A stretch of 20,137 nucleotides of DNA from CAYXVF01 sp964468125 (lineage in GTDB: Bacteria; Myxococcota; XYA12-FULL-58-9; CAYXVF01): positions 1-20,137 of the forward strand of contig CAYXVF010000108.1 in assembly GCA_964468125.1 (NCBI GenBank). The letters run 5' to 3'. This document shows positions 6,779-14,816 of the stretch, in pieces. Both the position numbers and the translations under genes were made by a program. The first letter of the stretch is position 1; every line of letters starts with the position of its first letter. The notes under the pieces were generated by a model that worked only from the letters and a program-made list of their open reading frames with translations, was not told the DNA's origin and made no database searches.

Positions 6779-8451
6779 GCGCTCTGGACTGGGTGGTTCT
6801 GACGGCGACGCTCATTGGCATCGTTGCCTATGGAGTTTGGAAGAGTCGCAACATCACCGACACGAAGAGCTACCTGAAGGGTGACAACACTCTGCGCTGG
6901 TACACCGTTGGGCTCTCGGTCATGGCGACACAGGCGAGCGCCATCACGTTTCTCTCCACGCCGGGGCAGGCCTACGACGACGGCATGCGCTTCGTGCAGT
7001 TCTATTTCGGGCTGCCCTTGGCGATGGTCGTGATCAGCGCGGTGATGGTGCCGATCTACTACCGACTCGAAGTCTACACCGCATACGAGTATCTCGAGCG
7101 ACGCTTCGACGTGAAGGTGCGGATTCTCACGGCCTTTCTCTTTCTCGTTTCGCGCGGATTGGCGGCGGGAATCACGATCTACGCACCAGCGATCATTCTG
7201 AGCTCTCTCCTCGGGTGGTCACTCGAGATCACGAACGTGATCATCGGCGTCGTGGTGATCATCTACACGGTCTTGGGCGGCACGCAGGCGGTGAGCCAAA
7301 CGCAGAAGCAGCAGATGATTGTGATCCTGACGGGCATGGTGATCGCGGGCTTCATCGTCGTGTCGAAGCTTCCGCAGGATGTTTCCTTGGGTGACGCCGC
7401 AAGAATCGCCGGCGCGCTCGGACGCATGGACGTGGTCGATTTTTCCTTCAACCTAAAAGATCGCTACAATCTCTGGTCCGGGCTCACCGGTGGTTTCTTC
7501 CTGGCGCTCGCGTATTTCGGGACGGATCAATCGCAGGTCCAACGCTACATCTCGAGCCAGTCGCTCACCCAGAGTCGCCTGGGTCTGCTCTTCAATGGCG
7601 TGTTCAAGGTCCCGATGCAGTTCGGGATTCTGTTCATCGGGATTCTGGTTTTCGTCTACTACGTGTTCGTTCAGCCCCCGGCGTTCTTCAACCAGGCCGC
7701 CGTCGATGTGGTGCGCGGATCCGAACAGGCGAGCGCTCTGATCGCGGCCGAACAGCACTATTCGGAGGTACACGCGCGGCAACGTGCGGCGGCTGAGGCT
7801 TTCCTGGTGACCGATGACCCTACTGAGCTTCGCGCGGCGCACGCAGAGCTGCAATCGGCGCGCAACGCGGTGAAGGCCGCGGTCAAGGCGGCGAAGCCCG
7901 ACACGGAGACCGAAGACGCGGACTACGTCTTCATCACCTTCGTCATCAACACCTTGCCCGCGGGCCTCGTGGGGCTGCTGATCGCGGTGATCATGTCCGC
8001 GGCCATGTCGTCGACCGCGAGCGAGCTCAACGCACTCGGTACCACCTCGATGGTCGACTTCTACCGGCGAGTGGTGCGACCGGACGCGGATGATCGCCAC
8101 TATTTGCGGGCGTCGAAGCTGCTGACGGTTTTTTGGGGGTTGCTCGCGCTCGCTTTCGCCACCTTCGCGTCGCTCCTCGACAACCTGATCGAGGCGGTGA
8201 ACATTCTCGGGTCGATCTTCTACGGTCCGATACTTGGAATTTTTCTCGTGGCATTCTTCTTGAGGCGAATCGGATCGAGGGCGGTGGTTTCGGGTGCGGT
8301 GGTCGGGCAGATCGCCGTGCTTCTGTGCTTTCTCTACAGCGATTTGGGATTTCTTTGGTTTAATTTGGTCGGTTGCGCGGTGGTCGTGGCAGTGGCGGGT
8401 GTTTTGACCCCGATCTTCCCGAAGGACGCGCCGACCGCTCCGGGAGTATGA
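6775..8451 (+). CDS. Sodium:solute symporter (SSS family)
   Basis: A 558-aa polytopic inner-membrane transporter of the SSS family (LeuT fold) that imports an unidentified solute with Na+. The N-terminal helix is at 5-21. The conserved WYTVGLSVMATQASAITFLS follows (42-61), then FVQFYFGLPLAM (73-84), VLGGTQAVSQTQKQQM (166-181) and the SAAMSSTASELNALGTTSM segment (408-425), which corresponds to the Na2-site region. About 12-13 membrane helices are expected. Residues 305-382 form a charged, Ala/Glu-rich, probably helical insert between two membrane helices. I chose ATG 6775, which overlaps the preceding small gene's stop. An in-frame ATG at 6736 would add a hydrophilic stretch that is the small gene in another frame. 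It ends overlapping the DUF885 start (ATGA). Confidence 0.93.
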   Translation: MSALDWVVLTATLIGIVAYGVWKSRNITDTKSYLKGDNTLRWYTVGLSVMATQASAITFLSTPGQAYDDGMRFVQFYFGLPLAMVVISAVMVPIYYRLEVYTAYEYLERRFDVKVRILTAFLFLVSRGLAAGITIYAPAIILSSLLGWSLEITNVIIGVVVIIYTVLGGTQAVSQTQKQQMIVILTGMVIAGFIVVSKLPQDVSLGDAARIAGALGRMDVVDFSFNLKDRYNLWSGLTGGFFLALAYFGTDQSQVQRYISSQSLTQSRLGLLFNGVFKVPMQFGILFIGILVFVYYVFVQPPAFFNQAAVDVVRGSEQASALIAAEQHYSEVHARQRAAAEAFLVTDDPTELRAAHAELQSARNAVKAAVKAAKPDTETEDADYVFITFVINTLPAGLVGLLIAVIMSAAMSSTASELNALGTTSMVDFYRRVVRPDADDRHYLRASKLLTVFWGLLALAFATFASLLDNLIEAVNILGSIFYGPILGIFLVAFFLRRIGSRAVVSGAVVGQIAVLLCFLYSDLGFLWFNLVGCAVVVAVAGVLTPIFPKDAPTAPGV

Positions 8452-10262
8452 ACATGCGATTGATCCTCACGGCGGCACTCGTCGCCCTCGTGGCGGCCTG
8501 TGCCGCACCCCAAAGCCAGGGCCCGAAAGCGGCCGCGCCCGACGGCGAGGCGGATCCGAAGGCCGAGGCCGAGAAGCTGAACGCCCTGGTGGAGCAGTAT
8601 TTCGAGCGGGGTTTGGCCATGAACCCGATTCAAGCGACCTTCCTCGGGGACCCGCGCTACAACTACTCGCTTCCGAACTTCCTGAGCCCCGCGGCGCTCG
8701 AGAGTCAACGCGTCTACGAGCGCTACTGGCTCGACCGGGTACGTGACGAGGTGGACCGCAGCGTGCTCGAAGGGCAGGACGCTTTGACCTACGACATTTT
8801 TGTGTCCCAGCGCGAGCAGTCGATCGAAGGTGAGAAGTTCCCAGGCGAGCTGATCCCGATTTCGCAATTCTGGTCGATCCCCAATTTTCTCGCCCAGCTT
8901 GGCTCCGGACGCAGCGCGCAACCCTTTAGAACCGTCGCCGACTACGACGCATGGGTCATGCGTGCGCGCGCTGCCGCGCCACTGATGGACCAGATGATCG
9001 TCAACATGCGCGAAGGGGTCGCGAAGAACGTCGTGCTGCCTAAGGTGATCGTCGAAAAGATTCTCCCGCAGCTCGCGGCACACGTAGTGGACGATCTCGA
9101 TGAGAGCATCTTCATGATGCCGTTGAAGAGCTTTCCCGACTCGATCGGCGAAGAGGAGAAGAAGAGAATCACCGCAGAGTATACGACGCTCGTGAAGAAT
9201 GAGGTGATCCCCGCGTACCGGCGCTTCCACGATTTTCTCGAGGACGAGTACATGGCGGCCGCGCGAGAGACACACGGCTACTGGGACCTGCCGGGCGGAG
9301 AGGAATGGTACGCCTTCCGGGTGAAGCAGAGCACCACGACGGATCTCAGTGCTGATGAGCTCCACCAGATCGGTCTCGACGAGGTGGCGCGCATCAAGGG
9401 CGAGATGAAGCAGGTTATGCAGGAGGTGGGTTTCGAGGGCACGCTGGCCGAGTTTTTTGCTTACGTGAAGGAGGAGCCGAAGTTCTACTACGACAACAAG
9501 GAAGAGCTGCTGCAAGGCTATCGCGATCTTCAGGCAAGGGTGAACGAGCTCCTCCCGAAGATGTTCGACGTGATGCCGAAGGCGGACTATGAGGTTCGTC
9601 CGGTGGAGGCCTTTCGCGAAGGCTCCGCGGCCGGCGCGTCATACCAACCGGCGTCGCCGGACGGCAGCCGACCGGGGATTTTCTACGTCAACACCCGGGA
9701 CCTGAAAGCTCAGCCCAAGTTCGGCATGGAAACGCTCTCCCTCCACGAGGCGTCGCCGGGGCACCATTTTCAAATCGCCATTGCGCAAGAGGTCGAGTCC
9801 TTGCCGCGTTTCCGTCGCTTTGGTGGCTATACGGCGTTTAGCGAAGGGTGGGCCCTCTACGCCGAATCGATCGGCAAAGAGCTCGGCATGTTCACGGATC
9901 CGATGCAGTACTACGGACGCCTGAGCGACGAGATGCTTCGAGCCATGCGTCTCGTGGTCGATTCGGGCCTGCACCACAAGAAATGGACCCGCGAAGAGGC
10001 GATCGCTTTCATGCTAGAAAACTCGTCGATGGCCGAGTCCGACGTGGTCGCCGAGGTCGAACGCTACATGGCGATCCCCGGCCAGGCATTGGCCTACAAG
10101 ACCGGTCAGCTCGCCATCCAGCGCATGCGGACCAAAGCGGAGAAAGCCCTCGGCGCAAAATTCGACATCAGGGAGTTTCATCGCCAAATCCTGATCGACG
10201 GGGCCTTGCCACTGGATGTTCTCGGATCGAAGATCGACCGGTGGATCGAGAGCAAGAAATGA
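8448..10262 (+). CDS. DUF885 family lipoprotein, probable zinc metallopeptidase
   Basis: A 604-aa member of the DUF885 family, which are gluzincin-like proteins predicted to be zinc carboxypeptidases or related hydrolases. The start is the ATG at 8448 inside the ATGA overlap with the symporter; an ATG two codons later is also possible. The first 18 residues are a lipoprotein signal with the lipobox LVAAC (Cys18), followed by an Ala/Pro/Lys/Glu linker, so the enzyme is placed in the periplasm or outer membrane. The active-site motif HEASPGHH lies at 433-440 (the family's HExxPGHH). FSEGWALYAE follows at 464-473 and supplies the likely third zinc ligand (E466 or E473). It is the last gene of the operon. 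Release of a product for the adjacent symporter is a plausible but unproven role. Confidence 0.9.
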   Translation: MNMRLILTAALVALVAACAAPQSQGPKAAAPDGEADPKAEAEKLNALVEQYFERGLAMNPIQATFLGDPRYNYSLPNFLSPAALESQRVYERYWLDRVRDEVDRSVLEGQDALTYDIFVSQREQSIEGEKFPGELIPISQFWSIPNFLAQLGSGRSAQPFRTVADYDAWVMRARAAAPLMDQMIVNMREGVAKNVVLPKVIVEKILPQLAAHVVDDLDESIFMMPLKSFPDSIGEEEKKRITAEYTTLVKNEVIPAYRRFHDFLEDEYMAAARETHGYWDLPGGEEWYAFRVKQSTTTDLSADELHQIGLDEVARIKGEMKQVMQEVGFEGTLAEFFAYVKEEPKFYYDNKEELLQGYRDLQARVNELLPKMFDVMPKADYEVRPVEAFREGSAAGASYQPASPDGSRPGIFYVNTRDLKAQPKFGMETLSLHEASPGHHFQIAIAQEVESLPRFRRFGGYTAFSEGWALYAESIGKELGMFTDPMQYYGRLSDEMLRAMRLVVDSGLHHKKWTREEAIAFMLENSSMAESDVVAEVERYMAIPGQALAYKTGQLAIQRMRTKAEKALGAKFDIREFHRQILIDGALPLDVLGSKIDRWIESKK

Positions 10263-10313
10263 CGACGGCACCACTGACGCGCCCGTAGTTTCGTGGCGGT
10301 GAGTAGGTGAAGG

Positions 10314-10338
10314 TAGGAGCGTCGGCCGGGCGCTCCTA
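10314..10338. other. Perfect hairpin 1 in the DUF885-FecR gap
   Basis: TAGGAGCG and CGCTCCTA form an 8-bp perfect stem with a 9-base loop, 52 bases after the DUF885 stop. No T-run follows on either side, so it is not a classical intrinsic terminator. It may protect the operon 3' end or take part in a structured RNA with the next two hairpins. Confidence 0.5.
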
Positions 10339-10346
10339 ACTCGAGG

Positions 10347-10366
10347 CCGTTTCTTTTGAGAAACGG
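10347..10366. other. Perfect hairpin 2 in the DUF885-FecR gap
   Basis: CCGTTTCT and AGAAACGG pair over 8 bp with a TTTG loop, eight bases after hairpin 1. No T-run follows. Confidence 0.5.
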
Positions 10367-10396
10367 GTAACCAAGACCGCGCGGCTGCGTATACCC

Positions 10397-10423
10397 GGGT
10401 AGACGACTTTCGTGCGTCTACCC
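10397..10423. other. Perfect hairpin 3 upstream of the FecR lipoprotein gene
   Basis: GGGTAGACG and CGTCTACCC form a 9-bp perfect stem with a 9-base loop, ending 37 bases before the FecR-domain gene. It could be a protein-binding dyad or part of that gene's leader. No poly-T tract follows. Confidence 0.5.
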
Positions 10424-10460
10424 ACGGAATCGTTCTACAGTACGCGCGGAGGTATCTCTT

Positions 10461-11216
10461 ATGCGGCTTCGTTTGGCTCTTCTTTCTCTGGCTTTCTCAC
10501 TCGCTGCGTGCTCGTCCGAGCCCGAGGCGCCTCCGGCCCCCCCCCCTGAGCAGGCGGGGGAAGAGGGTGACTCGGCCGAAGCCGAGGCTGCGGAACCCGA
10601 GGCGGAAGCGAAAGAAGAAAAACAACCCATCGCTGCGACCATCGGGGCTCTCAAGGGCAAGGCCACGGTCAACAAGAAGCCCGCAAAATCTGGGCAGGCT
10701 CTGAGCGCCGGCGACGTGATCGCTACGAAGAAGGGCGAGCTCGACATTCACATGAACGACGGCTCTCGGGTTCGTCTCGGGCCGGGAGCGCGACTCGAGA
10801 TCGGCAAGATCAGCGATGAGGAAGGGGTGAGCGTGAGCCTCGCCCTGGGTAAGCTCTACTCCTGGATCACCCCGGGCACCCCGTACGAGGTCGTCACGGG
10901 CAATGCCGTAGCCGGAGTGCGAGGCACGAAGTTCTTCATCGAGGAAAAGAAGCGAAAGAGCTATTTCTGCGTCTGCGAAGGCACAATCGGCGTCAAAGGC
11001 CCGAAAGACGACGACGAGGTCGCGCTCGAGGCCGGCTACGAGCTCTACGCCCGTCGCAAGAAGGCAGGGGAGCCGAAGGAGAGCGCGGACAAGATGATCG
11101 GTAGCATCAATGCGATCTTTGACCAGCTCAAGCCCGCCGCGGACGAGAGCGAAGGCGCGCAGGACGGCGACGCGGACGGCGGCGAAGAGCCGGACGACGA
11201 AGGCGACGACGAATAG
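10461..11216 (+). CDS. FecR-domain lipoprotein
   Basis: A 251-aa lipoprotein. The ATG is preceded by GGAGG with an eight-base spacer. Residues 1-17 form a lipoprotein signal (lipobox SLAAC, Cys17). Residues 18-54 are a Pro/Glu/Ala-rich acidic linker. Residues 56-180 match the FecR domain: IGALKGKATVNKKPAKSGQAL, DGSRVRLGPGARLEIG, and the hallmark NAVAGVRGTKFFIE (148-161). In FecR proteins this fold transmits a periplasmic signal to an anti-sigma system. Free-standing lipoprotein forms like this one, with no adjacent sigma factor, are of unknown role and may bind envelope polymers. The pair CVC at 170-172 sits on a predicted strand. The tail (228-251) is almost entirely Asp/Glu/Gly. The gene stands alone between the hairpin region and a hydrolase gene. 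Confidence 0.88.
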   Translation: MRLRLALLSLAFSLAACSSEPEAPPAPPPEQAGEEGDSAEAEAAEPEAEAKEEKQPIAATIGALKGKATVNKKPAKSGQALSAGDVIATKKGELDIHMNDGSRVRLGPGARLEIGKISDEEGVSVSLALGKLYSWITPGTPYEVVTGNAVAGVRGTKFFIEEKKRKSYFCVCEGTIGVKGPKDDDEVALEAGYELYARRKKAGEPKESADKMIGSINAIFDQLKPAADESEGAQDGDADGGEEPDDEGDDE

Positions 11217-11323
11217 CCGCGGGATCGTGGTTCCGGGCCTCGGCGCGCTATTTTTCACAAACGTGGGCGCGCCGTTGCCCGCGCGACGCCGGGTCGACAC
11301 CGGGGAGGCGTAAATCTGCCCAC

Positions 11324-12361
11324 ATGCGCGACTCGACGATCGCTTTGCGGTTTCTCGCCAATCTCTTTCGACCAGGGGTCGACCGGATCACCCCGAAGCC
11401 CACCTATTTCCATCTGGATGACGGTCAGCGTCTCGAGGTGGACGTCTATGAACCGAGGCGGCCCGTCCTCGCGACGGTCCTGATGGTGCACGGCATGAAC
11501 ACGCGCGCGCATCGGGATCCCCGCTTGATCACCGCGTCCCAAGCGTTCGCCGGATCGGGCGTTCGGGTGTTCACGCCACGCTTTCCAGACGTGGGGCGGG
11601 CCCGAATCGTTTATGACAGCGTCGAGCGGATCGCCGGCGCGATCCAACAGACCTCTGAACGGGCAGGCGAAGCGGTCGGCGTCTTTGCGCCATCCTTCTC
11701 CGCGGCGATGAGCCTGATCGCGAGTACCCATCCGGAGGTTTCCGGGCGCGTCTCCGCGATCTTCGCCATGGGGACCTACTGCGATCCCCGGGTCGTGATT
11801 CGCTTCCTGCTCGGGGACGAAAGCGCCCATGACTACGGGCGCATGATCGTGCTGCGAAATTTCTTGCACCGCTCGACGGGGGCGATTCCACGGATCGAGG
11901 CGGCGCTCGACATTGCGATCGAGGACGCAGCCCTGCGCCGCGAAGAGCCGCTGCATCCACGCTATTTCGAGGCTTTGCCCGCCGAGGAGCGTGCGCTGCT
12001 CGAGAGTGTGATGGAACGTGTTGAGAGCCGCTTGGAGCACATGGAGCGGATGATCGCCGCGGACCACGACCAGTTGCTCGATCGCATGTCTCTGCCGTCG
12101 ATCGTCGAGCGCGTGAACGTACCGGTCACCTTGCTCCACGGCGCCGGGGACGACGTGATCCCCCCGCAGGAATCGATTCGCCTGGCGCAACTGCTCGAGC
12201 GCCAGGGCAGCGATGTGCACCTCAACGTCTCGCCGCTGATCAGCCACGGCGACACCCAGTCCTTTTGGAAGCAGCGGCAGGCGGTCTTCGACGCCGTGCG
12301 CACCTTTGGCCACTTCTTCGGCCACATCACGCGGCGGGGAGCGAGCGCAGCCGCTGCCTAG
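11324..12361 (+). CDS. Alpha/beta hydrolase with atypical nucleophile elbow
   Basis: A 345-aa cytosolic protein with no signal peptide. The alpha/beta hydrolase fold is indicated by the oxyanion strand-loop VLMVHGMN (52-59), an acid loop LLHGAGDDVIPP (270-281; D276 fits the HGxxD position) and a late histidine in ISHGD (H308). The expected Gly-x-Ser-x-Gly elbow is replaced by VFAPSFSAAMS (120-130). S124 is therefore flanked by Ala and Ser instead of Gly. These small residues could still allow the turn, so it may be active. Residues 155-250 form a long helical cap. The substrate cannot be told. A Shine-Dalgarno-like GGGGAGG lies too far upstream (15 bases) to decide the start; the ATG is kept because homologous-looking sequence begins soon after it. 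The gap before it (11217-11323) shows nothing clear. Confidence 0.82.
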   Translation: MRDSTIALRFLANLFRPGVDRITPKPTYFHLDDGQRLEVDVYEPRRPVLATVLMVHGMNTRAHRDPRLITASQAFAGSGVRVFTPRFPDVGRARIVYDSVERIAGAIQQTSERAGEAVGVFAPSFSAAMSLIASTHPEVSGRVSAIFAMGTYCDPRVVIRFLLGDESAHDYGRMIVLRNFLHRSTGAIPRIEAALDIAIEDAALRREEPLHPRYFEALPAEERALLESVMERVESRLEHMERMIAADHDQLLDRMSLPSIVERVNVPVTLLHGAGDDVIPPQESIRLAQLLERQGSDVHLNVSPLISHGDTQSFWKQRQAVFDAVRTFGHFFGHITRRGASAAAA

Positions 12362-12376
12362 ACGGGTCTTGTCGAT

Positions 12377-12418
12377 CCCCGAGAGCGAAACGGCTAAGAT
12401 CCGTTGCAACTCTCGGGG
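12377..12418 (+). promoter_or_regulatory. Inverted repeat covering the ribosome binding site of the next gene
   Basis: CCCCGAGAG (12377-12385) pairs perfectly with CTCTCGGGG (12410-12418). An inner stem AACGG/CCGTT lies at 12389-12393 and 12401-12405. The right arm contains the G-run that serves as SD for the ATG at 12424. If transcribed whole, it would hide the SD. A TAAGAT at 12395-12400 could instead be a -10 element that starts transcription inside the repeat. It could also end transcription of the hydrolase gene, although there is no T-run. Confidence 0.45.
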
Positions 12419-12423
12419 GTGAA

Positions 12424-14799
12424 ATGAGCAGGATCATCATCGCGACCGCTGCCACGTTCGCCATCGTTGGCTGCGATACGCGCACCAGTCCCTCCCGCCC
12501 GGACGTCGACAGCAACGGGAACGACAACGACACCGTCAACACCATCTCGCCACCGAACGACCCGACGTTGAGCGCTCTCAATGTGGATCCCGGCTCGCTC
12601 GCTCCCGCTTTCTCCGCCACGACGACGCGCTACACCGCCACGGTTCCCCAGGGAACGGGCTCCGTGACCGTGAGCGCCACGCCGACCAACTCCGGAGCCA
12701 CGCTGACCATTCAGGGCGACGCGAGGAGCGCGGGAGAGTCGGTCTCCGTGCCCGTCGCCGGTCCCACCACGGCGATCGTCTTCGAGGTCACCAGTGCGGA
12801 TGCGAGTGCAAGGCGGGCCTATCGGCTCACCGTTCGGGTCGAAAACGACGGATCGGTCAACAACAACAACAACAACAACGGCGGAATGACGCTGCCGGCG
12901 CCGAGCGGTTTCCGAGTCAGCGCGGTCAGTACAAACAGTGTCAGCCTCGCTTGGGACTTGCTCGCCGAGGCGACCAACTACACCCTCTCCCGGGACGATT
13001 CGCCGACGGGAACCTTCAACACCGTCGTCGGCTCTACGACGAACACGGTGTTCACGGATTTGAATCTCCAGCCCGCGACCACCTACTACTACCGCCTGCA
13101 GGCCACGAGTAGCTCCGCGGCGGGGATCCTCACCGAACCGGTGATGGGGACGACCCAAGAGGTGGCGCGCATCGAGCTCGGTGGTGTCCGCTGCACCGGC
13201 GGACCGATCTACACGGATACGGATACGACCGTGCAGCTCGAAGTGGACGTGGACGTTCGCCGTCCGGATGCGAGCCGGGCGTCCATGGACGCGGTGACGA
13301 TCGATCTGAGGCAATTCGGTCGCACGGCCTTTGACCCGATGGCGCTGACCTCCGGCGCGACCTGGTCGATCGATCTGACGATTCCGAGTGCGACCCCGGT
13401 TGGGACCTACACCTTCCCGGTGGCCGTGGAGTGGATGGGCCTCTCCGAATCCTTCGACGAGGGGCCCGTGTGTGCGGTAGAGGTGCGGCCGATCAACGAC
13501 GATATTGCGATCACGAGTCCTCTCTTGACCCCGAACGGCTTTCTAGCTGGCACGCCGCAGAATCTCGTCCTCACCGCCGAGCTCACGCTCACCGGCTCCC
13601 CGACCGTGGACTCATTCACGGCGGATTTCAGCGCCGTCGGCGGCCCGGCGATGGTCCCGATGCTCGACGACGGTATGGGGGACGACGCGACCGTGGGTGA
13701 CGGGAGCTTCACGGCGAGCTTCACAGCGCCCGGTACGGTGACGACGGGCAGCTACGACATCGTCGTTAATGTTGCCGGGACGGGGAGTGCGGGAATGATC
13801 AGTGACAGCACAACTCTGCCGCTCACTGTCAATGACGCCCCCGCGCTCATTCTGACGAACCCGCAGGTGAACCCCACGGCCGTCTCGAACAACATCAATG
13901 CAATGCGTGACGTCACCATCTCAGTTACGGCGAGCACCGTTGGAGGGGCGACCATCGACGCGAACGGAATCACTGCGAATCTCTCGTCGATCGACCCTGC
14001 GCTCATCGCCCCGGTGCCATTCACCGAGGGAACCCCCGGTGAGTACAGCTATGTTCTCGCCGTCCCGGCGGGCACGACTCCTGACGACTACGCGTTCACA
14101 ATTAACGGCAGCGCGGACGCGGGTGCGGTCACGGACAGCATCGTCGCGCCGACGCTGACCGTCGATGGAGTCTATCTCGACCCGGCCATCGCCTTTGACA
14201 GCATCACGGACACGGGCACCCTCGAGACCCTGAATCCTGGACCTACGGCCGGGACGGTCGCGTTGACGAGCCCCTTCGACATCCAGTTCTATGGAACGAC
14301 GGTCGCTGCGGCGAGCACGTTTACCGCCGCGACCAACGGAACCCTCGGGATCGGGACGACCGGCGTCGACCTCGGGGCCCAAGCACCGACGGACGCCGCC
14401 GGCTATCTCGCGGCCGCTGCGGGGGTTGCCGCACCGCTCCTGGCGGCGTTTCACCACGATCCGATGGTCGCGGATACGGCGGTCACGACACCCGCGCAAG
14501 GGATCTACACCGAGGTGATGGGCACACCCGGGAGCCAGATGTGGATCATCGAGTGGTTCCTGGCCTCCGATGCGACCCTTGGCGGCAGCGTCCAGGTGCA
14601 AGTGGTCTTCTACGAGGACGCGGTGGCGGCGGGTGCGGATTTCGAGGTGCGTTTCGGAACCATGAACGTGCTGAGCGCGGATCCAGACAACTACTCGGTG
14701 GTCGGCGTTCGGAACGCGACCCTCAACGACGATGTTGTATTGCCGCAGACGACGGACCCGGCGACACTCAGCGACACGGCCTATGTCGTCAGCTATTGA
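12424..14799 (+). CDS. Large lipoprotein with cadherin-like and fibronectin type III domains
   Basis: A 791-aa surface protein. The start at ATG 12424 follows a GGGGGTG SD; the longer open frame back to 12265 lies inside the hydrolase gene. Residues 1-17 are a lipoprotein signal (lipobox IVGC, Cys17), then an Asn/Asp-rich linker. Residues 46-139 match the cadherin-like beta-sandwich repeat: DPTLSALNVDPGSLAPAFS, then TTRYTATVP and RAYRLTV. Seven consecutive Asn (146-152) form a linker. Residues 157-245 are a fibronectin type III domain (PSGFRVSAVSTNSVSLAWD, then LQPATTYYYRLQA). Residues about 250-590 look like further Ig-like sandwiches. The C-terminal 200 residues (SPFDIQFYGTTV, then LLAAFHHDPM and MWIIEWF) resemble beta-rich domains common in myxobacterial surface proteins. 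No enzyme motif is seen. A role in surface binding or adhesion is inferred. Confidence 0.82.
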   Translation: MSRIIIATAATFAIVGCDTRTSPSRPDVDSNGNDNDTVNTISPPNDPTLSALNVDPGSLAPAFSATTTRYTATVPQGTGSVTVSATPTNSGATLTIQGDARSAGESVSVPVAGPTTAIVFEVTSADASARRAYRLTVRVENDGSVNNNNNNNGGMTLPAPSGFRVSAVSTNSVSLAWDLLAEATNYTLSRDDSPTGTFNTVVGSTTNTVFTDLNLQPATTYYYRLQATSSSAAGILTEPVMGTTQEVARIELGGVRCTGGPIYTDTDTTVQLEVDVDVRRPDASRASMDAVTIDLRQFGRTAFDPMALTSGATWSIDLTIPSATPVGTYTFPVAVEWMGLSESFDEGPVCAVEVRPINDDIAITSPLLTPNGFLAGTPQNLVLTAELTLTGSPTVDSFTADFSAVGGPAMVPMLDDGMGDDATVGDGSFTASFTAPGTVTTGSYDIVVNVAGTGSAGMISDSTTLPLTVNDAPALILTNPQVNPTAVSNNINAMRDVTISVTASTVGGATIDANGITANLSSIDPALIAPVPFTEGTPGEYSYVLAVPAGTTPDDYAFTINGSADAGAVTDSIVAPTLTVDGVYLDPAIAFDSITDTGTLETLNPGPTAGTVALTSPFDIQFYGTTVAAASTFTAATNGTLGIGTTGVDLGAQAPTDAAGYLAAAAGVAAPLLAAFHHDPMVADTAVTTPAQGIYTEVMGTPGSQMWIIEWFLASDATLGGSVQVQVVFYEDAVAAGADFEVRFGTMNVLSADPDNYSVVGVRNATLNDDVVLPQTTDPATLSDTAYVVSY
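12859..12879 (+). repeat. (AAC)7 trinucleotide repeat coding for seven Asn
   Basis: Seven identical AAC codons in a row encode the linker between the cadherin-like and fibronectin type III domains. Pure codon repeats can change length by slippage without breaking the frame, so linker length may vary between strains. Confidence 0.9.
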
Positions 14800-14816
14800 G
14801 ACGGGCCCGCGGCCGC

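Noticed and set aside
8334..9515. 393-aa minus-strand open frame opposite DUF885
   Set aside because: It is antisense to a well-identified gene with normal motifs; the composition is that of a shadow frame.
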